DNA from: Hoyosella levis
GTDB lineage: Bacteria; Actinomycetota; Actinomycetes; Mycobacteriales; Mycobacteriaceae
Reading direction: 5' to 3'
Length of the DNA: 64,000 nt
NCBI RefSeq assembly: GCF_026008515.1
Contig: NZ_BQYM01000015.1
Location: 1-64,000, forward strand
Below are positions 14,936 through 24,976 of this stretch, piece after piece. How positions within the stretch are numbered: the first letter of the stretch is position 1; each line of letters begins with the position of its first letter. Position numbers and translations under genes: made by a program. The notes under the pieces were generated by a model that had not been told where the DNA came from, did no database searches, and saw only the letters and a program-made list of their open reading frames with translations.

Positions 14936-15934
14936 TTACTCGGATTTCGTGGAACGGCCCAGCAATTGCTGCACCGCATCGAGCACGGCCTGCCCCTCGT
15001 GGCACACCTGGTGCACCGCGTTGGTCAGCGGCATGTCCACCCCGTAGCTGTTCGCCAGCGCGCGCACCGAGGTGCAGGATTTCACGCCCTCCGCGACCTG
15101 CCCGTGGGCAGCGCGCTGCGCGTCCTCCACCGAGCCGCCACGGCCCAGGGCCTCGCCAAAGCTGCGGTTGCGAGACAGCGGCGAGGAGCATGTCGCCACC
15201 AGGTCGCCCACCCCGGCCAGTCCAGCGAGCGTCGAGGGGTTCGCTCCCAGCGCGACACCGAGCCGGGTGACCTCCGCGAGACCGCGGGTGATGATCGAGG
15301 CGATCGTGTTCTCCCCGAGTCCCACGCCCGATGCCATGCCGCATGCCAGCGCGATCACGTTCTTGCAGGCGCCGCCGATCTCGCAACCGATCACATCGGT
15401 ATTGGTGTAAGGCCGGAAATAGCCGGTGTGGCAGGCCTTCTGCAGGGCGATCGCCCGCGCCGAGTCCGGGCACGCGATGACCGTTGCCGCGGGCTGGCCC
15501 TCGGCGACCTCGCGCGCGAGGTTCGGTCCCGACAGCACCGCCACCCGCGAGGAGTCAGCCTTGAGGACCTGCGCGATCACCTGGCTCATGCGCAGCAGCG
15601 TCTCGCTCTCCACGCCCTTGGCCAGGCTCATCAGCGTCGCGTCCGGCGGCACCAGCTCTTTCCACGATTCCAGGTTGCCGCGTAGTGTTTGCGACGGAAC
15701 CGCCAACACCACGATGTCCGCGTCGGCGAGCGCCACCGCGGGGTCCGAGGTGGCGTGCAGGCGCTCCGGCAGGATGATGCCAGGAAGGTAGTCCTTGTTC
15801 TCGTTCCGTGACTCGATGCACTCGGCGAGCTCCGGGCGGCGCGCCCACATCATGACGTCCGTGCCGGCATCCGCGAGGACCTTGGCGTATGCCGTTCCCC
15901 ACGATCCCGAGCCCATTACTGCAGCCTTCGTCAT
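14936..15934 (-). CDS. gpsA: NAD(P)+-dependent glycerol-3-phosphate dehydrogenase
   Basis: 332 residues from ATG at 15934, with GGAAGTGGG upstream; this start puts the Rossmann motif [19 protein letters not shown] right at the N-terminus. It makes sn-glycerol 3-phosphate from dihydroxyacetone phosphate for phospholipids. Other landmarks are [27 protein letters not shown] and the catalytic lysine block [14 protein letters not shown]. It precedes ddl; cofC starts divergently 111 nt away. Confidence 0.92.
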   Translation of the reverse strand: MTKAAVMGSGSWGTAYAKVLADAGTDVMMWARRPELAECIESRNENKDYLPGIILPERLHATSDPAVALADADIVVLAVPSQTLRGNLESWKELVPPDATLMSLAKGVESETLLRMSQVIAQVLKADSSRVAVLSGPNLAREVAEGQPAATVIACPDSARAIALQKACHTGYFRPYTNTDVIGCEIGGACKNVIALACGMASGVGLGENTIASIITRGLAEVTRLGVALGANPSTLAGLAGVGDLVATCSSPLSRNRSFGEALGRGGSVEDAQRAAHGQVAEGVKSCTSVRALANSYGVDMPLTNAVHQVCHEGQAVLDAVQQLLGRSTKSE

Positions 15935-16045
15935 GAAAACCCACTTCCGTGTCTCGCGCGCGACGCCATGCTCCTGTGTCGGCATTCTGCCAGCCACCCA
16001 GGGTGGCCGTGGTCGATCGCCACGACAACACCCCCGGGCGGGCCA

Positions 16046-16789
16046 ATGGTAGATGTGCTCGTCCCGGCCAAGGACTGGACCCGCGCCAAGTCCCGGCTCG
16101 GGCCGCGCCTCGGTCCCGCGGAGCGGTCCCGGCTCGCCGAGGCCATGCTCAACGATGTCCTCACGACGCTGGCAGGCAGCCCCGCGGTCGAGACGGTCGC
16201 AGTGATCGCGGGATCCGATGCGATCGCGCGCACCGCGGGCAGCCACGGGGCACGGATCCTCGACGAGGCCACCTGCCTCGCGGCGCACGGAGCCGCGCCC
16301 GGCCAGGCGAGCCCGGAGGCGCGGCTGAACATGCTCCTCGCGGGAGCGGCCCGGCTGGCCCGCAGGCGCGGGAACCTGATGGCCGTGGTCCATGCTGATC
16401 TTCCCGCGGCTTGCACCAGCGAGATCGAGTCCGCCCTCGACCAGTGCGCCGCCACGGGCGACCCGGTGGTCGTGGCGGACCGGCACGGTCGCGGCAGCAC
16501 CATGCTCGTTCATCCGCCGGGAATGGCCGCGCGCTTCCGCTTTGGCCCGGATTCGGCGCGGCACCACGGTCTCGACGGCGCCCTTGATCTTGCTGTTGCC
16601 GCGCCTGGGCTGCGCACGGATATCGATAGCGTCGCCGACATCGAGGCGGCGCGCGCCATCGGTGTGGGCCGTTTCACGGCGGAAATCCTGGGATTCTTGC
16701 CGCTTTTCGGGCATGTCGCGAAGAAATCATCAGATGTTCAGACAGATCGGGCACCAACCAACTTGCTGTGGCGCGACAATTTGGAATGA
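16046..16789 (+). CDS. cofC: Phosphoenolpyruvate/2-phospholactate guanylyltransferase for F420 (CofC/FbiD)
   Basis: 247 residues from ATG at 16046 ([19 protein letters not shown], the typical family opening with the nucleotide-binding Lys/Arg run). The enzyme transfers GMP to a three-carbon acid in coenzyme F420 synthesis. [29 protein letters not shown] corresponds to the conserved core and [10 protein letters not shown] to the substrate loop. It is about 30 residues longer than the M. tuberculosis homologue at the C-terminus. It precedes ppk by 7 nt, the order known from Mycobacterium. Confidence 0.85.
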   Translation: MVDVLVPAKDWTRAKSRLGPRLGPAERSRLAEAMLNDVLTTLAGSPAVETVAVIAGSDAIARTAGSHGARILDEATCLAAHGAAPGQASPEARLNMLLAGAARLARRRGNLMAVVHADLPAACTSEIESALDQCAATGDPVVVADRHGRGSTMLVHPPGMAARFRFGPDSARHHGLDGALDLAVAAPGLRTDIDSVADIEAARAIGVGRFTAEILGFLPLFGHVAKKSSDVQTDRAPTNLLWRDNLE

Positions 16790-16796
16790 TCGGGGT

Positions 16797-19055
16797 GTGG
16801 ATGATCGCGCGAACACCTCACCTGCCCCGGCCCCCGGCCGCAGCGCTCGCAATGGCCCCGACGGCGGTGACGAGCGGACCGAGCGAAACCCACTGCCCGA
16901 TGGCCTCGCGCTGGATCCCGAGGCACCAGCCGCGCCCAACGCTCCCGTGCATGTCATCCCCTCCGCGCCACCCGCTGCGACCGCGGCCGAATCGGCTCCC
17001 GAGGGCCTGCCCACCGACCGCTACCTCAACCGCGAGCTCAGCTGGCTGGACTTCAACTCGCGAGTGCTCAGCCTCGCCGAGGACTCCTCGATCCCGCTGC
17101 TCGAGCGCGCCAAGTTCCTCGCGATCTTCGCCTCCAACCTCGACGAGTTCTACATGGTGCGCGTCGCTGGTCTCAAGCGCCGCGACGAGACGGGTCTCTC
17201 CGTGCGATCCGCGGACGGGCTGTCCCCGCGCGAGCAGCTCGGCCTGATCGCCACCCGCACCCAGGAGCTGGCCAACAAGCACGCGCGCGTGTTCATGGAC
17301 CAGGTGCGGCCCTCCCTCGCCAACGAGGGCATCTTCCTCGTTGCCTGGGCCGAGCTGACCGATGAGCAGCGCAAGGCCATGACCAAGTACTTCCACGACC
17401 AGGTGTTCCCCGTGCTCACCCCGCTCGCCGTGGACCCCGCGCATCCGTTCCCGTACATCAGCGGGCTGAGCCTCAACCTCGCCGTCACCGTTCGCGATCA
17501 CGCCGCCGGGCAGCACTTCGCTCGGGTCAAGGTGCCCGATAACGTCTCCCGCTTCGTCAAGGTCCCTGTGGAGGAGCCCGATACGGTGGCGTTCCTGCCG
17601 GTGGAGGAACTCATCGGCGCGCACCTCGACGTGCTGTTCCACGGCATGGAGATCGTGGAGAACCATGCGTTCCGCATCACCCGCAACGCGGACTTCGAGG
17701 TCGAGGAGGATCGCGACGAGGATCTGCTGCAGGCTCTCGAGCGCGAGCTCGCCCGCCGGCGCTTCGGATCCCCCGTGCGCCTCGAGGTCTCCGACGACAT
17801 GACCGAGCGCATGCTCGAGCTGCTGCTGCGCGAGCTCGATGTCGACCCGGGCGACGTCGTCCACGTGCCCGGCCTGCTCGATCTGTCCAGCATGTGGCAG
17901 GTCTATGGCGTTGATCGGCCCGCCCTCAAGGACAAGCCCTTCGTCCCCGCGACCCACCCGGCGTTCGGAGAACGCGAGACGCCCAAAAGTGTCTTCGCCA
18001 CTCTCCGGGAGGGCGACGTCTTCGTCCACCACCCCTTCGACTCCTTCTCCACGAGCGTCCAGCGGTTCGTCGAGCAAGCAGCAGCCGACCCCCAGGTCCT
18101 CGCGATCAAGCAGACCCTCTACCGCACATCCGGCGACTCCCCCATCATCAACGCCCTCATCGATGCCGCGGAGGCTGGCAAGCAGGTTGTGGCGCTGGTG
18201 GAGATCAAGGCGCGCTTCGACGAGCAGGCCAACATCAAATGGGCCCGCAAGCTAGAGCAAGCCGGCGTGCATGTCGTCTACGGCCTGGTCGGCCTCAAGA
18301 CCCACTGCAAGACCTGCCTCGTGGTGCGCCGCGAGGGATCGACGATCCGCCGCTACTGCCACATCGGCACCGGAAACTACAATCCCAAGACCGCCCGCCT
18401 CTACGAGGACGTCGGCATCCTCACAGCCGCTCCCGAGGTCGGTGCCGACCTTACCGACCTGTTCAACTCGCTTACCGGCTACTCGCGGGTCGAGCAGTAT
18501 CGCAACCTGCTCGTCGCGCCGTCCGGCATCCGCGGGGGAATCATCTCCCGCATCGATCGGGAGATCGAGCTCCATCGGGCAGGCAAGCACGCCGGCATCC
18601 GGCTCAAGGCCAACGCTCTCGTCGATGAGCAGGTCATCGATGCTCTCTACCGCGCGTCGCAGGCGGGCGTGCCCGTCGATATCGTGGTCCGCGGAATCTG
18701 CGCGCTCAAGCCGGGGGTCCCCGGGCTCAGCGAGAGCATCCACGTCCGCTCGATCCTCGGGCGCTTCCTCGAGCATTCCCGCATCTTCCAGTTCCGCGGG
18801 GCCGAGGAGTTCTGGATCGGCAGCGCCGACATGATGCACCGCAACCTCGACCGGCGCATCGAGGTCCTGCTGCGCGTCACCGATCCCCGCAACACCGCGC
18901 AGATCAACGACCTCTTCGAGTCCGCGCTCGACCCCACCACTCGCTGCTGGGTCCTCGGCTCCGATGGCAACTGGGTGGCTGCTCCCGCCGATGGAGAGCA
19001 GGTCCGCGACCACCAGGAAGAGATGATCCGTCGGCACCTGGCAAAAGGTTCGTGA
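16797..19055 (+). CDS. ppk: Polyphosphate kinase 1
   Basis: 752 residues from GTG at 16797; an upstream reading would overlap cofC. It reversibly polymerises phosphate from ATP into polyphosphate. A disordered Pro/Ala-rich segment (about 75 residues) precedes the conserved [17 protein letters not shown] start of the N-domain. Catalytic landmarks of the two phospholipase D-like domains are present: [15 protein letters not shown] with the active His, [19 protein letters not shown], and [13 protein letters not shown] near the end. Its stop overlaps the mutT1 start by GTGA, indicating coupled expression. Confidence 0.93.
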   Translation: MDDRANTSPAPAPGRSARNGPDGGDERTERNPLPDGLALDPEAPAAPNAPVHVIPSAPPAATAAESAPEGLPTDRYLNRELSWLDFNSRVLSLAEDSSIPLLERAKFLAIFASNLDEFYMVRVAGLKRRDETGLSVRSADGLSPREQLGLIATRTQELANKHARVFMDQVRPSLANEGIFLVAWAELTDEQRKAMTKYFHDQVFPVLTPLAVDPAHPFPYISGLSLNLAVTVRDHAAGQHFARVKVPDNVSRFVKVPVEEPDTVAFLPVEELIGAHLDVLFHGMEIVENHAFRITRNADFEVEEDRDEDLLQALERELARRRFGSPVRLEVSDDMTERMLELLLRELDVDPGDVVHVPGLLDLSSMWQVYGVDRPALKDKPFVPATHPAFGERETPKSVFATLREGDVFVHHPFDSFSTSVQRFVEQAAADPQVLAIKQTLYRTSGDSPIINALIDAAEAGKQVVALVEIKARFDEQANIKWARKLEQAGVHVVYGLVGLKTHCKTCLVVRREGSTIRRYCHIGTGNYNPKTARLYEDVGILTAAPEVGADLTDLFNSLTGYSRVEQYRNLLVAPSGIRGGIISRIDREIELHRAGKHAGIRLKANALVDEQVIDALYRASQAGVPVDIVVRGICALKPGVPGLSESIHVRSILGRFLEHSRIFQFRGAEEFWIGSADMMHRNLDRRIEVLLRVTDPRNTAQINDLFESALDPTTRCWVLGSDGNWVAAPADGEQVRDHQEEMIRRHLAKGS

Positions 19056-19999
19056 GCATGGCATCAGGATCCAAGAAGAAAAAGAAGGATAGGTCCAGCG
19101 TCCTCGCTGCCGGTGCTGTGCTGTGGCGCCACAATGCCAATCACAACCGCGTCGAGATCGCGGTCGTCCACCGGCCCCGCTACGACGACTGGTCATTGCC
19201 GAAGGGAAAGCTCGACCCCGGGGAGACACCAGCAGTCGCCGCGGCACGCGAGATCGCCGAGGAGACCGGCTTCGCGCCCCGGCTCGGGCGCCACCTCATC
19301 CGCGTCTCCTACCCCCTCAAGGACGCCAAGCGCAAGGAAGTCGACTACTGGTCCGCCGAGGCGCTCCACGGCGAGTTCGTGCCCAATGAGGAATGCGACC
19401 AGTTGCTCTGGCTCGATATCGACAAGGCCTGCAAGAAGGTCAGCTACAACCTCGATCGGCGGGTCATCAAGACCTTCACCAAGTCCGCGATTGACGTCAC
19501 TACGCTGCTGATCGTGCGCCATGCCAGCGCGGGCAGCCGCCTGGACTTCATCGGCGATGACACCCAGCGCCCGCTCGACGCCACCGGCCGTGCCCAGTCC
19601 GAGGCACTGCTACTGCATTTCCTCGCCTTCGGCGTCACCGACGTGCACTCCGCCGATAGGGTCCGCTGCACCCAGACCGTCGCTCCCATCGCGGACGAGC
19701 TCGGCGCCGAGATCGTTATCGAGCCCACCCTCACCGAAGAGGCCTACCAGGAAAACCCTGCCGCCGCCCACCAGCGCCTCCTCGAGCTAGCCAAGGCGCC
19801 GGGCACGCGCGTGCTCTGCAGCCAGGGCGGCGTCATCCCTCACCTCACCGAGTGGCTGGCGCGCCGCAGCGGCATCCCGTTGCCGCCCGCGGAGAACGAG
19901 AAAGCCAGCCTGTGGGTGCTCACCCTGCTCGACGGCTACCTCATCACCGCCGACTACCTGGCATCCCCGATGTCCGGCACAGCGCTCAGCACCACGTAG
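19052..19999 (+). CDS. mutT1: Nudix hydrolase-histidine phosphatase fusion, MutT1 type
   Basis: 315 residues from GTG at 19052 (an in-frame ATG follows at 19058). A lysine-run leader precedes a Nudix domain whose box is complete ([23 protein letters not shown], about residues 51-73). A histidine-phosphatase domain follows, starting [12 protein letters not shown] (RHG-type catalytic site). In mycobacteria this architecture sanitises 8-oxo-dGTP and hydrolyses diadenosine polyphosphates. It is translationally coupled to ppk. Convergent with hupB. Confidence 0.9.
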   Translation: MSMASGSKKKKKDRSSVLAAGAVLWRHNANHNRVEIAVVHRPRYDDWSLPKGKLDPGETPAVAAAREIAEETGFAPRLGRHLIRVSYPLKDAKRKEVDYWSAEALHGEFVPNEECDQLLWLDIDKACKKVSYNLDRRVIKTFTKSAIDVTTLLIVRHASAGSRLDFIGDDTQRPLDATGRAQSEALLLHFLAFGVTDVHSADRVRCTQTVAPIADELGAEIVIEPTLTEEAYQENPAAAHQRLLELAKAPGTRVLCSQGGVIPHLTEWLARRSGIPLPPAENEKASLWVLTLLDGYLITADYLASPMSGTALSTT

Positions 20000-20062
20000 A
20001 TTTTTCCGAACGGCTTCGGGCGCGGGGGTTCCGCCGCTCACCGCCGGTGGCCGACCGCGAAA

Positions 20063-20105
20063 CAGTGGAAACTTTTCCCGCTTGGAGGGGGAAAAGCTTC
20101 CACTG
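20063..20105. terminator. Bidirectional hairpin between mutT1 and hupB
   Basis: Arms 20063-20079 and 20089-20105 pair at 16 of 17 positions around a 9-nt loop. A-rich and T-rich tracts inside each arm supply U-runs on either strand. It sits between two convergent genes, 63 nt and 54 nt from their stops. Confidence 0.65.
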
Positions 20106-20159
20106 CGTCGGTCCTGCGCGGTAGTGGTGCCAGCGCGGAGCTCGCGCAAGCGGTGACTG

Positions 20160-21128
20160 CTAGCTCGACGACTCCTCGCCCGGGGCAGTGCTTGTGCCGG
20201 AGGACCCGGAGCCCGTCCGCTTGGCCGGTGCCTTGCGCGCTGGAGCCTTCTTCGCGGGTGCCTTCTTCGCGGGCGACGAGGCCGAACCAGCTGTCTCGCT
20301 CGTCGCGCTCTTGGCTGGAGCCTTCTTGGCGGGAGCCCTTTTCGCGGGTGCCTTCTTCGCCGGGCCGAGGCCCTCGCCGGCAGCGGCCTTCGCCGGTGCC
20401 TTCTTCGCGGCGGCCTTCTTGGCAGCCGGTGGCTTGGCAGCAGGAGGCTTCGTGGTGGGACCTGATGCGGCGGGATTGTTGGCAGGCTCCTTGGCTGTCG
20501 TGCTCGGTGCCGGAGTGCTTGGTACGGACTTCTTCGCCGGTGCCTTGCGCGCGGGTGCCTTCTTGGCGGCAGCTGTCGTGGACGACGTCGACTTGGCGGG
20601 CGCCTTCTTGGCGGGCGCCTTCTTCGCGGCGGCAGCCTTTGCCGGTGCCTTCTTGGCCGCAGCGGTCTTCGCCGGCGCCTTCTTGGCCGGGGCCTTCTTC
20701 GCGGCACTACCGCTGGATGCCTCGACCGCCTTCGTCGCCGACTTGCGCGGTGCCTTGACGACCGTGGAGCGCGCGGCCTCAGGAAGCGCCGCCTTCTCGC
20801 CGGATGCTCCCGCGCCACGCTTGACCGCGGGGCCTTCCTCGGGGAGCTCTGCCTCGCCGGCCACGAGCGCCTTGAACTGGGCCCCCGGCCGGAACGAGGG
20901 AACACTGGTGGGCTCGACGCGCACCGTCTCGCCGGTGCGGGGGTTCCGCGCCACACGAGCGGCCCGCTTGCGCTGCTCGAATACGCCAAAGCCCGTGATA
21001 GTCACGGTCTTTCCGGCATGTACTGCCCGCACGATCAAGTCGACTACCGACTCGACGGCTTGCGATGCATTGCGCCGATCCGTGCCCAGTTTCTGGGTGA
21101 GGGCATCGACGAGATCCGCCTTGTTCAT
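20160..21128 (-). CDS. hupB: HU-type histone-like protein with long lysine/alanine/proline tail
   Basis: 322 residues from ATG at 21128, with GGAGG upstream. Residues 1-90 are a standard HU domain ([20 protein letters not shown]... through the [17 protein letters not shown]-binding arm). After an acidic linker, roughly 200 residues consist of repeated KAPAKK-like units, a histone-H1-like tail that binds DNA non-specifically. Mycobacterial HupB has the same layout but is shorter (about 214 residues). Two neutral Ser/Thr/Pro interruptions split the tail. It is probably an abundant nucleoid compactor; tail lysines are likely modification sites. Confidence 0.92.
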   Translation of the reverse strand: MNKADLVDALTQKLGTDRRNASQAVESVVDLIVRAVHAGKTVTITGFGVFEQRKRAARVARNPRTGETVRVEPTSVPSFRPGAQFKALVAGEAELPEEGPAVKRGAGASGEKAALPEAARSTVVKAPRKSATKAVEASSGSAAKKAPAKKAPAKTAAAKKAPAKAAAAKKAPAKKAPAKSTSSTTAAAKKAPARKAPAKKSVPSTPAPSTTAKEPANNPAASGPTTKPPAAKPPAAKKAAAKKAPAKAAAGEGLGPAKKAPAKRAPAKKAPAKSATSETAGSASSPAKKAPAKKAPARKAPAKRTGSGSSGTSTAPGEESSS

Positions 21129-21264
21129 ACCTTGCCTCCGCACAGTCTGGCCCCGGTGGCTCCGGCCCCAGTGTTCACGGTAGTTCCGTGATCAGTCCGA
21201 GTCTATGTGCCACAGTCAAACTCGCGTGCGGAGACGGCATAATTCGTCGCGGTATCCAGCAACG

Positions 21265-21867
21265 TCACTCCGTGCGGGCAGGCAGCGTGAGCGGCTTGAA
21301 CGCCGGCCGGGTCTTCTCGAACTCCTCGATGGCCTCCTCATGGCGCAGCGTCAGCCCGATGTCGTCGAGCCCCTCGAGCAGCCGCCAGCGGGTGTAGTCA
21401 TCGATGTTGAAGGTCAGCACGAGCGTTCCCGCCGTGATGGTGCGGGTCTCGAGATCGACCGTGACCTCCAGGCCCGGCTGCTCCTCGAGGGTCTTCCACA
21501 GCAGCTCGACGTCGCCCTGCTCGACCTCGGCAGCGAGGAGCCCTTGCTTGCCGGAGTTGCCACGGAAGATGTCCGCGAACCGCGACGAGATGACCACGCG
21601 GAAGCCGTAGTTCGACAGCGCCCACACCGCGTGCTCGCGGGAGGACCCAGTGCCGAAGTCGGGCCCGGCCACGAGGACGGAACCACGATCGTAGGGCGGA
21701 ATGTTGAGGATGAAGGACGGGTCATTGCGCCAGGCGGCGAACAGCCCGTCCTCGAACCCGGTGCGGGTGACCCGCTTGAGGTAGACCGCCGGGATGATCT
21801 GGTCGGTATCGACGTTGGAGCGGCGCAGCGGGACGCCGATTCCCGTGTGGGTGGTGAAGGCTTCCAT
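21265..21867 (-). CDS. leuD: 3-isopropylmalate dehydratase small subunit
   Basis: 200 residues. With LeuC it isomerises 2-isopropylmalate to 3-isopropylmalate in leucine synthesis. The start [33 protein letters not shown] is characteristic, as is [36 protein letters not shown], the swivel-domain substrate loop. It lies 80 nt downstream of leuC on the same strand, length normal for the family. Confidence 0.94.
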   Translation of the reverse strand: MEAFTTHTGIGVPLRRSNVDTDQIIPAVYLKRVTRTGFEDGLFAAWRNDPSFILNIPPYDRGSVLVAGPDFGTGSSREHAVWALSNYGFRVVISSRFADIFRGNSGKQGLLAAEVEQGDVELLWKTLEEQPGLEVTVDLETRTITAGTLVLTFNIDDYTRWRLLEGLDDIGLTLRHEEAIEEFEKTRPAFKPLTLPARTE

Positions 21868-21947
21868 GGTGTGTTCCTCGCATTGCTTCGTCGGGCTGTT
21901 TCGTCGTGGAGAGGCTGCGCCAGCGCTCGATCGTGCTGGCGGCCCGC

Positions 21948-23390
21948 TCAGTCGAGGTCAGCGGGAGATGCCAGGGTGCCGCGCACAGCGGTCGCGGCGG
22001 CCACGAGCGGCGAGACGAGGTGGGTGCGCCCGCCCTTGCCCTGGCGTCCCTCGAAGTTGCGGTTCGAGGTCGAGGCGCAGCGCTCTCCCGGGGCCAGCTG
22101 ATCGGGATTCATGCCCAGGCACATCGAGCATCCCGCTTGCCGCCACTCGGCGCCCGCTGCCTCGAAGATCCGGCCGAGGCCCTCGTCCTCTGCCTGGGCG
22201 CGGACGCGCATCGAGCCGGGCACGATGAGCATGCGCACTCCCGGCGCTACGGAGCGTCCCTCGAGCACCTCGGCGACGGCGCGCAGGTCCTCGATGCGAC
22301 CGTTGGTGCAGGAGCCCACGAAAACGGCATCGACGGGGATCTCCCGCATCGGGGTGCCGGCGGTAAGGCCCATGTAGTCGAGTGCCTTGGCGGCCGAGTA
22401 CCGGCTGCCCTCGTCGAGGAACGATTCCGGGTCGGGGACCGCGTCGCCGAGCGGGATGCCCTGGCCGGGGTTCGTGCCCCAGGTGACGAAAGGAGTGAGG
22501 GTGGAGGCATCGATGTAGACCTCCTGGTCGAACTCCGCGCCCTCATCGGTGCGGAGCTGGTCCCAGGCAGCGACGGCAGCGTCCCAGTCATCGCCCTGCG
22601 GCGCGTGCGGGCGGCCCTTGATGAACTCGTAGGTCGTCTCGTCGGGGGCGATCATGCCCGCGCGGGCGCCCGCCTCGATGGACATGTTGCAGATGGTCAT
22701 GCGGGCTTCCATCGACAGGGCGCGGATGGCGCTGCCGCGGTACTCGAGCACATAGCCCTGCCCGCCGCCGGTGCCGATCTTCGCGATGACCGCGAGGATG
22801 ATGTCCTTGCTCGTGACCCCTGGCGCGAGCTCGCCGTCGACGTTGATGGCCATCGTCTTGAACGGCCGCAGCGGAAGCGTCTGGGTAGCGAGCACGTGCT
22901 CGACCTCGGAGGTGCCGATTCCCATGGCGAGGGACCCGAACGCGCCATGCGTGGAGGTGTGGCTATCGCCGCACACCACGGTCATGCCGGGCTGGGTGAG
23001 GCCTAGCTGGGGGCCGACGACATGCACGATGCCCTGCTCGAGATCGCCCATCGGGTGCAGGCGCACGCCGAACTCCTCGCAGTTGCGGCGCAGCGTCTCG
23101 ACCTGGGTCCGGGAGACCACGTCCGCGATGGGCTTGTCGATGTCAATGGTGGGGACGTTGTGGTCCTCGGTGGCGATCGTGAGATCAGGGCGCCTGACGG
23201 GGCGCCCGGCGAGGCGCAGCCCGTCGAAGGCCTGGGGGCTGGTCACCTCATGGACGAGGTGCAGGTCGATGTAGATCAGATCGGGCTCGCGCGAGGCGCC
23301 CTCGCCGCTGCCATGCACGACGACGTGGTCCTCCCAGACCTTCTCCGCCATCGTGCGGGGGCCTGGTCGCGCCGACGATGTGTGTGCCAT
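21948..23390 (-). CDS. leuC: 3-isopropylmalate dehydratase large subunit
   Basis: 480 residues, ATG with GAGGTGG 8 nt upstream. An aconitase-family enzyme. The [4Fe-4S] ligands are visible as VGSCTNGR and the pair in GCSMCLGMN. The [21 protein letters not shown] and [14 protein letters not shown] motifs are strongly conserved. It forms an operon with leuD. The 196-nt gap to the divergent IclR regulator contains overlapping promoters and a possible leader ORF, so regulation by leucine supply is likely. Confidence 0.95.
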   Translation of the reverse strand: MAHTSSARPGPRTMAEKVWEDHVVVHGSGEGASREPDLIYIDLHLVHEVTSPQAFDGLRLAGRPVRRPDLTIATEDHNVPTIDIDKPIADVVSRTQVETLRRNCEEFGVRLHPMGDLEQGIVHVVGPQLGLTQPGMTVVCGDSHTSTHGAFGSLAMGIGTSEVEHVLATQTLPLRPFKTMAINVDGELAPGVTSKDIILAVIAKIGTGGGQGYVLEYRGSAIRALSMEARMTICNMSIEAGARAGMIAPDETTYEFIKGRPHAPQGDDWDAAVAAWDQLRTDEGAEFDQEVYIDASTLTPFVTWGTNPGQGIPLGDAVPDPESFLDEGSRYSAAKALDYMGLTAGTPMREIPVDAVFVGSCTNGRIEDLRAVAEVLEGRSVAPGVRMLIVPGSMRVRAQAEDEGLGRIFEAAGAEWRQAGCSMCLGMNPDQLAPGERCASTSNRNFEGRQGKGGRTHLVSPLVAAATAVRGTLASPADLD

Positions 23391-23506
23391 GTCGATTCCA
23401 CCTCATCCTGGTTCGGGCTCCAGGGATCGCGCGGTGGGCTGTGCGCGAACCGGAGACCCGGCCTTGCTCCTGGCGGCAGCGCGGTCGCACCGCCGCACGC
23501 TGTATC

Positions 23507-23566
23507 TCAGGGGTTCTTCCTGGCGAAAACCTGGCCGTTTGCCGCAACCACTAGAAATCTCACCAT
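23507..23566 (-). CDS. Possible leader peptide ahead of leuCD
   Basis: ATG (23566) to TGA, 19 residues: MVRFLVVAANGQVFARKNP. It begins 5 nt after a TAGCGT -10-like hexamer (complement of 23572-23577), so it would be a leaderless uORF at the 5' end of the leuCD transcript. It has four Val and one Leu codon. A GC-rich hairpin-capable stretch follows at 23474-23500, but I see no convincing terminator, so attenuation is only a possibility. Confidence 0.3.
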   Translation of the reverse strand: MVRFLVVAANGQVFARKNP

Positions 23567-23571
23567 TCGGA

Positions 23572-23581
23572 ACGCTAATAT
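23572..23581. promoter_or_regulatory. Overlapping divergent -10 elements of leuCD and its regulator
   Basis: TAATAT (23576-23581, plus strand) stands 6 nt before the regulator's GTG. TAGCGT (complement of 23572-23577) reads toward leuCD. The imperfect AT-rich stretch 23550-23570 between them and leuC is a candidate operator for the IclR protein. Confidence 0.5.
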
Positions 23582-23587
23582 CGTCTT

Positions 23588-24289
23588 GTGAGACAGCATA
23601 GCGGCATTGGAGTTCTCGACAAAGCCATGACCGTTCTGCACGCAGTGGCAGACGAACCATGCAACCTCAGCCTACTCTGCGAGCGAACCGGCCTGCCGAG
23701 GGCCACCGCGCACCGCCTCGCCGTGGGCCTCGAGACGCATCGGTTGCTCATCCGCAACTCCCAAGGGCTATGGGCACCCGGGCCCGCCCTCGCCGAGCTC
23801 GCTGCCACCGCCAAGGACACCCTCGTCGACGCCGCCTCCTACGTGCTGCCCCGGCTGCGCGAGATCACCGGCGAGAGCGTGCAGGTATACCGCCGCGACG
23901 GGCTCGACCGCATCTGCATCTCCTCGATGGAGCCACCCACCGGCCTGCGCGACACCGTTCTCGTGGGCACCCGCCTGCCCATGACCGCCGGATCCGGCGC
24001 CAAGGTGCTCGCCGCCTGGGCCGACCTTCCCGTGCAGCGCGCGCTGCTTGCCGAGGCGAAGTACACCGACCGCACCCTCAGCGAGGTGCGCCGCCGCGGC
24101 TGGGCGCAATCCATCGCCGAGCGCGAATCAGGCGTAGCGAGCGTCGCCGCCCCCATCCGCGACAATGCCGGCGCGGTCATCGCCGCCATCTCCGTCTCCG
24201 GCCCCATCGACCGCATGGGCCGCAAGCCGGGAGCGCGCTGGGCCGCGGACCTCCTGGCCGCAGCGGATGCCATCCAGAAGCGCCTCTGA
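23588..24289 (+). CDS. IclR-family regulator of leucine biosynthesis (LtbR/NdgR-like)
   Basis: 233 residues from a leaderless GTG (TAATAT ends 6 nt upstream). The N-terminal winged helix-turn-helix includes LSLLCERTGLPRATAHRLAVGLETHRLL (residues 27-54). The C-terminal effector domain includes SGAKVLAAWADLP and SVAAPIRDNAGAVIAAISVSGP. Divergent placement against leuCD matches C. glutamicum LtbR and M. tuberculosis Rv2989, which repress leu genes. Autoregulation through the shared promoter is likely. Confidence 0.85.
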   Translation: MRQHSGIGVLDKAMTVLHAVADEPCNLSLLCERTGLPRATAHRLAVGLETHRLLIRNSQGLWAPGPALAELAATAKDTLVDAASYVLPRLREITGESVQVYRRDGLDRICISSMEPPTGLRDTVLVGTRLPMTAGSGAKVLAAWADLPVQRALLAEAKYTDRTLSEVRRRGWAQSIAERESGVASVAAPIRDNAGAVIAAISVSGPIDRMGRKPGARWAADLLAAADAIQKRL

Positions 24290-24571
24290 CCCGGCCCTGC
24301 TGCTGGCCTGCTGCGGTGGCGCTCCCCGGGCGGCGCTCCCGCCCCGCGCGCGCCGGTCTTGCCCCCCCTGGCTGGCTCTCCCCAGGCGGCGCTCCTGCCA
24401 CCCTTGGCTGGCTCCTGCCACCCCTGGGCACAGCCACCACGGATATATCGGGGGCATCTGTGGGCTAGCCGTGGCAGCGGGCTAGCAAGGGTGGCAGCTC
24501 TCCAGCCTTCGCGAGCGGCTCGACGCGAGCGAGCCCCTGCCGCTGCCGCAAAACACGCCAGAAATAGCGAA
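24290..24571. other. Non-coding stretch with GC-rich imperfect repeats
   Basis: Between the IclR gene and the tRNA terminator I find no supported gene. The stretch contains near-repeats of a CTGGCTCCTGCCACCC-like unit. It also has a long imperfect inverted repeat (about 24394-24412 against 24481-24498) enclosing a smaller pair around GCCACCACGG/CCGTGGC, so it could fold into a large structure downstream of the IclR gene. Confidence 0.5.
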
Positions 24572-24601
24572 AGGGCCGGATCCTTGAAAGGATCCGGCCC
24601 T
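24572..24601 (-). terminator. Terminator of the tRNA-Gln/tRNA-Glu transcript
   Basis: A perfect 12-bp stem (24572-24583 with 24590-24601) around a 6-nt loop. On the minus strand it is followed by TTCGCTATTTC. It sits 28 nt after the tRNA-Glu 3' end. Confidence 0.75.
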
Positions 24602-24628
24602 CGCGTAATCTCCGGAGAGATCTCACTG

Positions 24629-24701
24629 TAGCCCCGACGGGATTTGAACCCGCGCTACCGCCTTGAGAGGGCGGCGTCCTAGGCCGCTAGACGACGGGGC
24701 C
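24629..24701 (-). tRNA. tRNA-Glu (CTC)
   Basis: 73 nt. The acceptor stem GGCCCCG pairs with CGGGGCT. The anticodon arm CCGCC-CTCTCAA-GGCGG puts CTC at positions 34-36, which reads GAG. The T-arm contains GGTTCAAATCC. CCA is not encoded. It lies downstream of gltX and tRNA-Gln on the same strand. Confidence 0.95.
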
Positions 24702-24800
24702 AGGACTTGGAACGTGTTCGTTCCTTGGTCGCTCGCTTGGAAGCTCAGCCAGCTTAGCTGGTGATCGTCCGGCAACCAAATCGGTTGCTGTGCGAGCAAG

Positions 24801-24872
24801 CTGGGGTACCAGGACTCGAACCTAGAACGGCTGAACCAGAATCAGCTGTGTTGCCAATTACACCATACCCCA
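24801..24872 (-). tRNA. tRNA-Gln (CTG)
   Basis: 72 nt with discriminator G. The acceptor TGGGGTA pairs with TACCCCA. The anticodon arm GCTGA-TTCTGGT-TCAGC gives CTG, reading CAG. The T-arm contains GGTTCGAGTCC. CCA is not encoded. In this lineage tRNA-Gln is charged with Glu by GltX and amidated by GatCAB, both encoded in this window. Confidence 0.95.
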
Positions 24873-24976
24873 AAGCATTGGGGCGAAGACGAGCTTGACC
24901 GTGGAGGCCGAGCGCCTGCGCCCCAAACCGATGAACAGGTTAGCAAACCCACTACCGGTTTGACCAAATCGGCAGG

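Noticed and set aside
14936-16714. Long minus-strand frame extending gpsA by 260 residues
   Set aside because: The extension is antisense to cofC, and gpsA has a good ribosome site and Rossmann motif at 15934.
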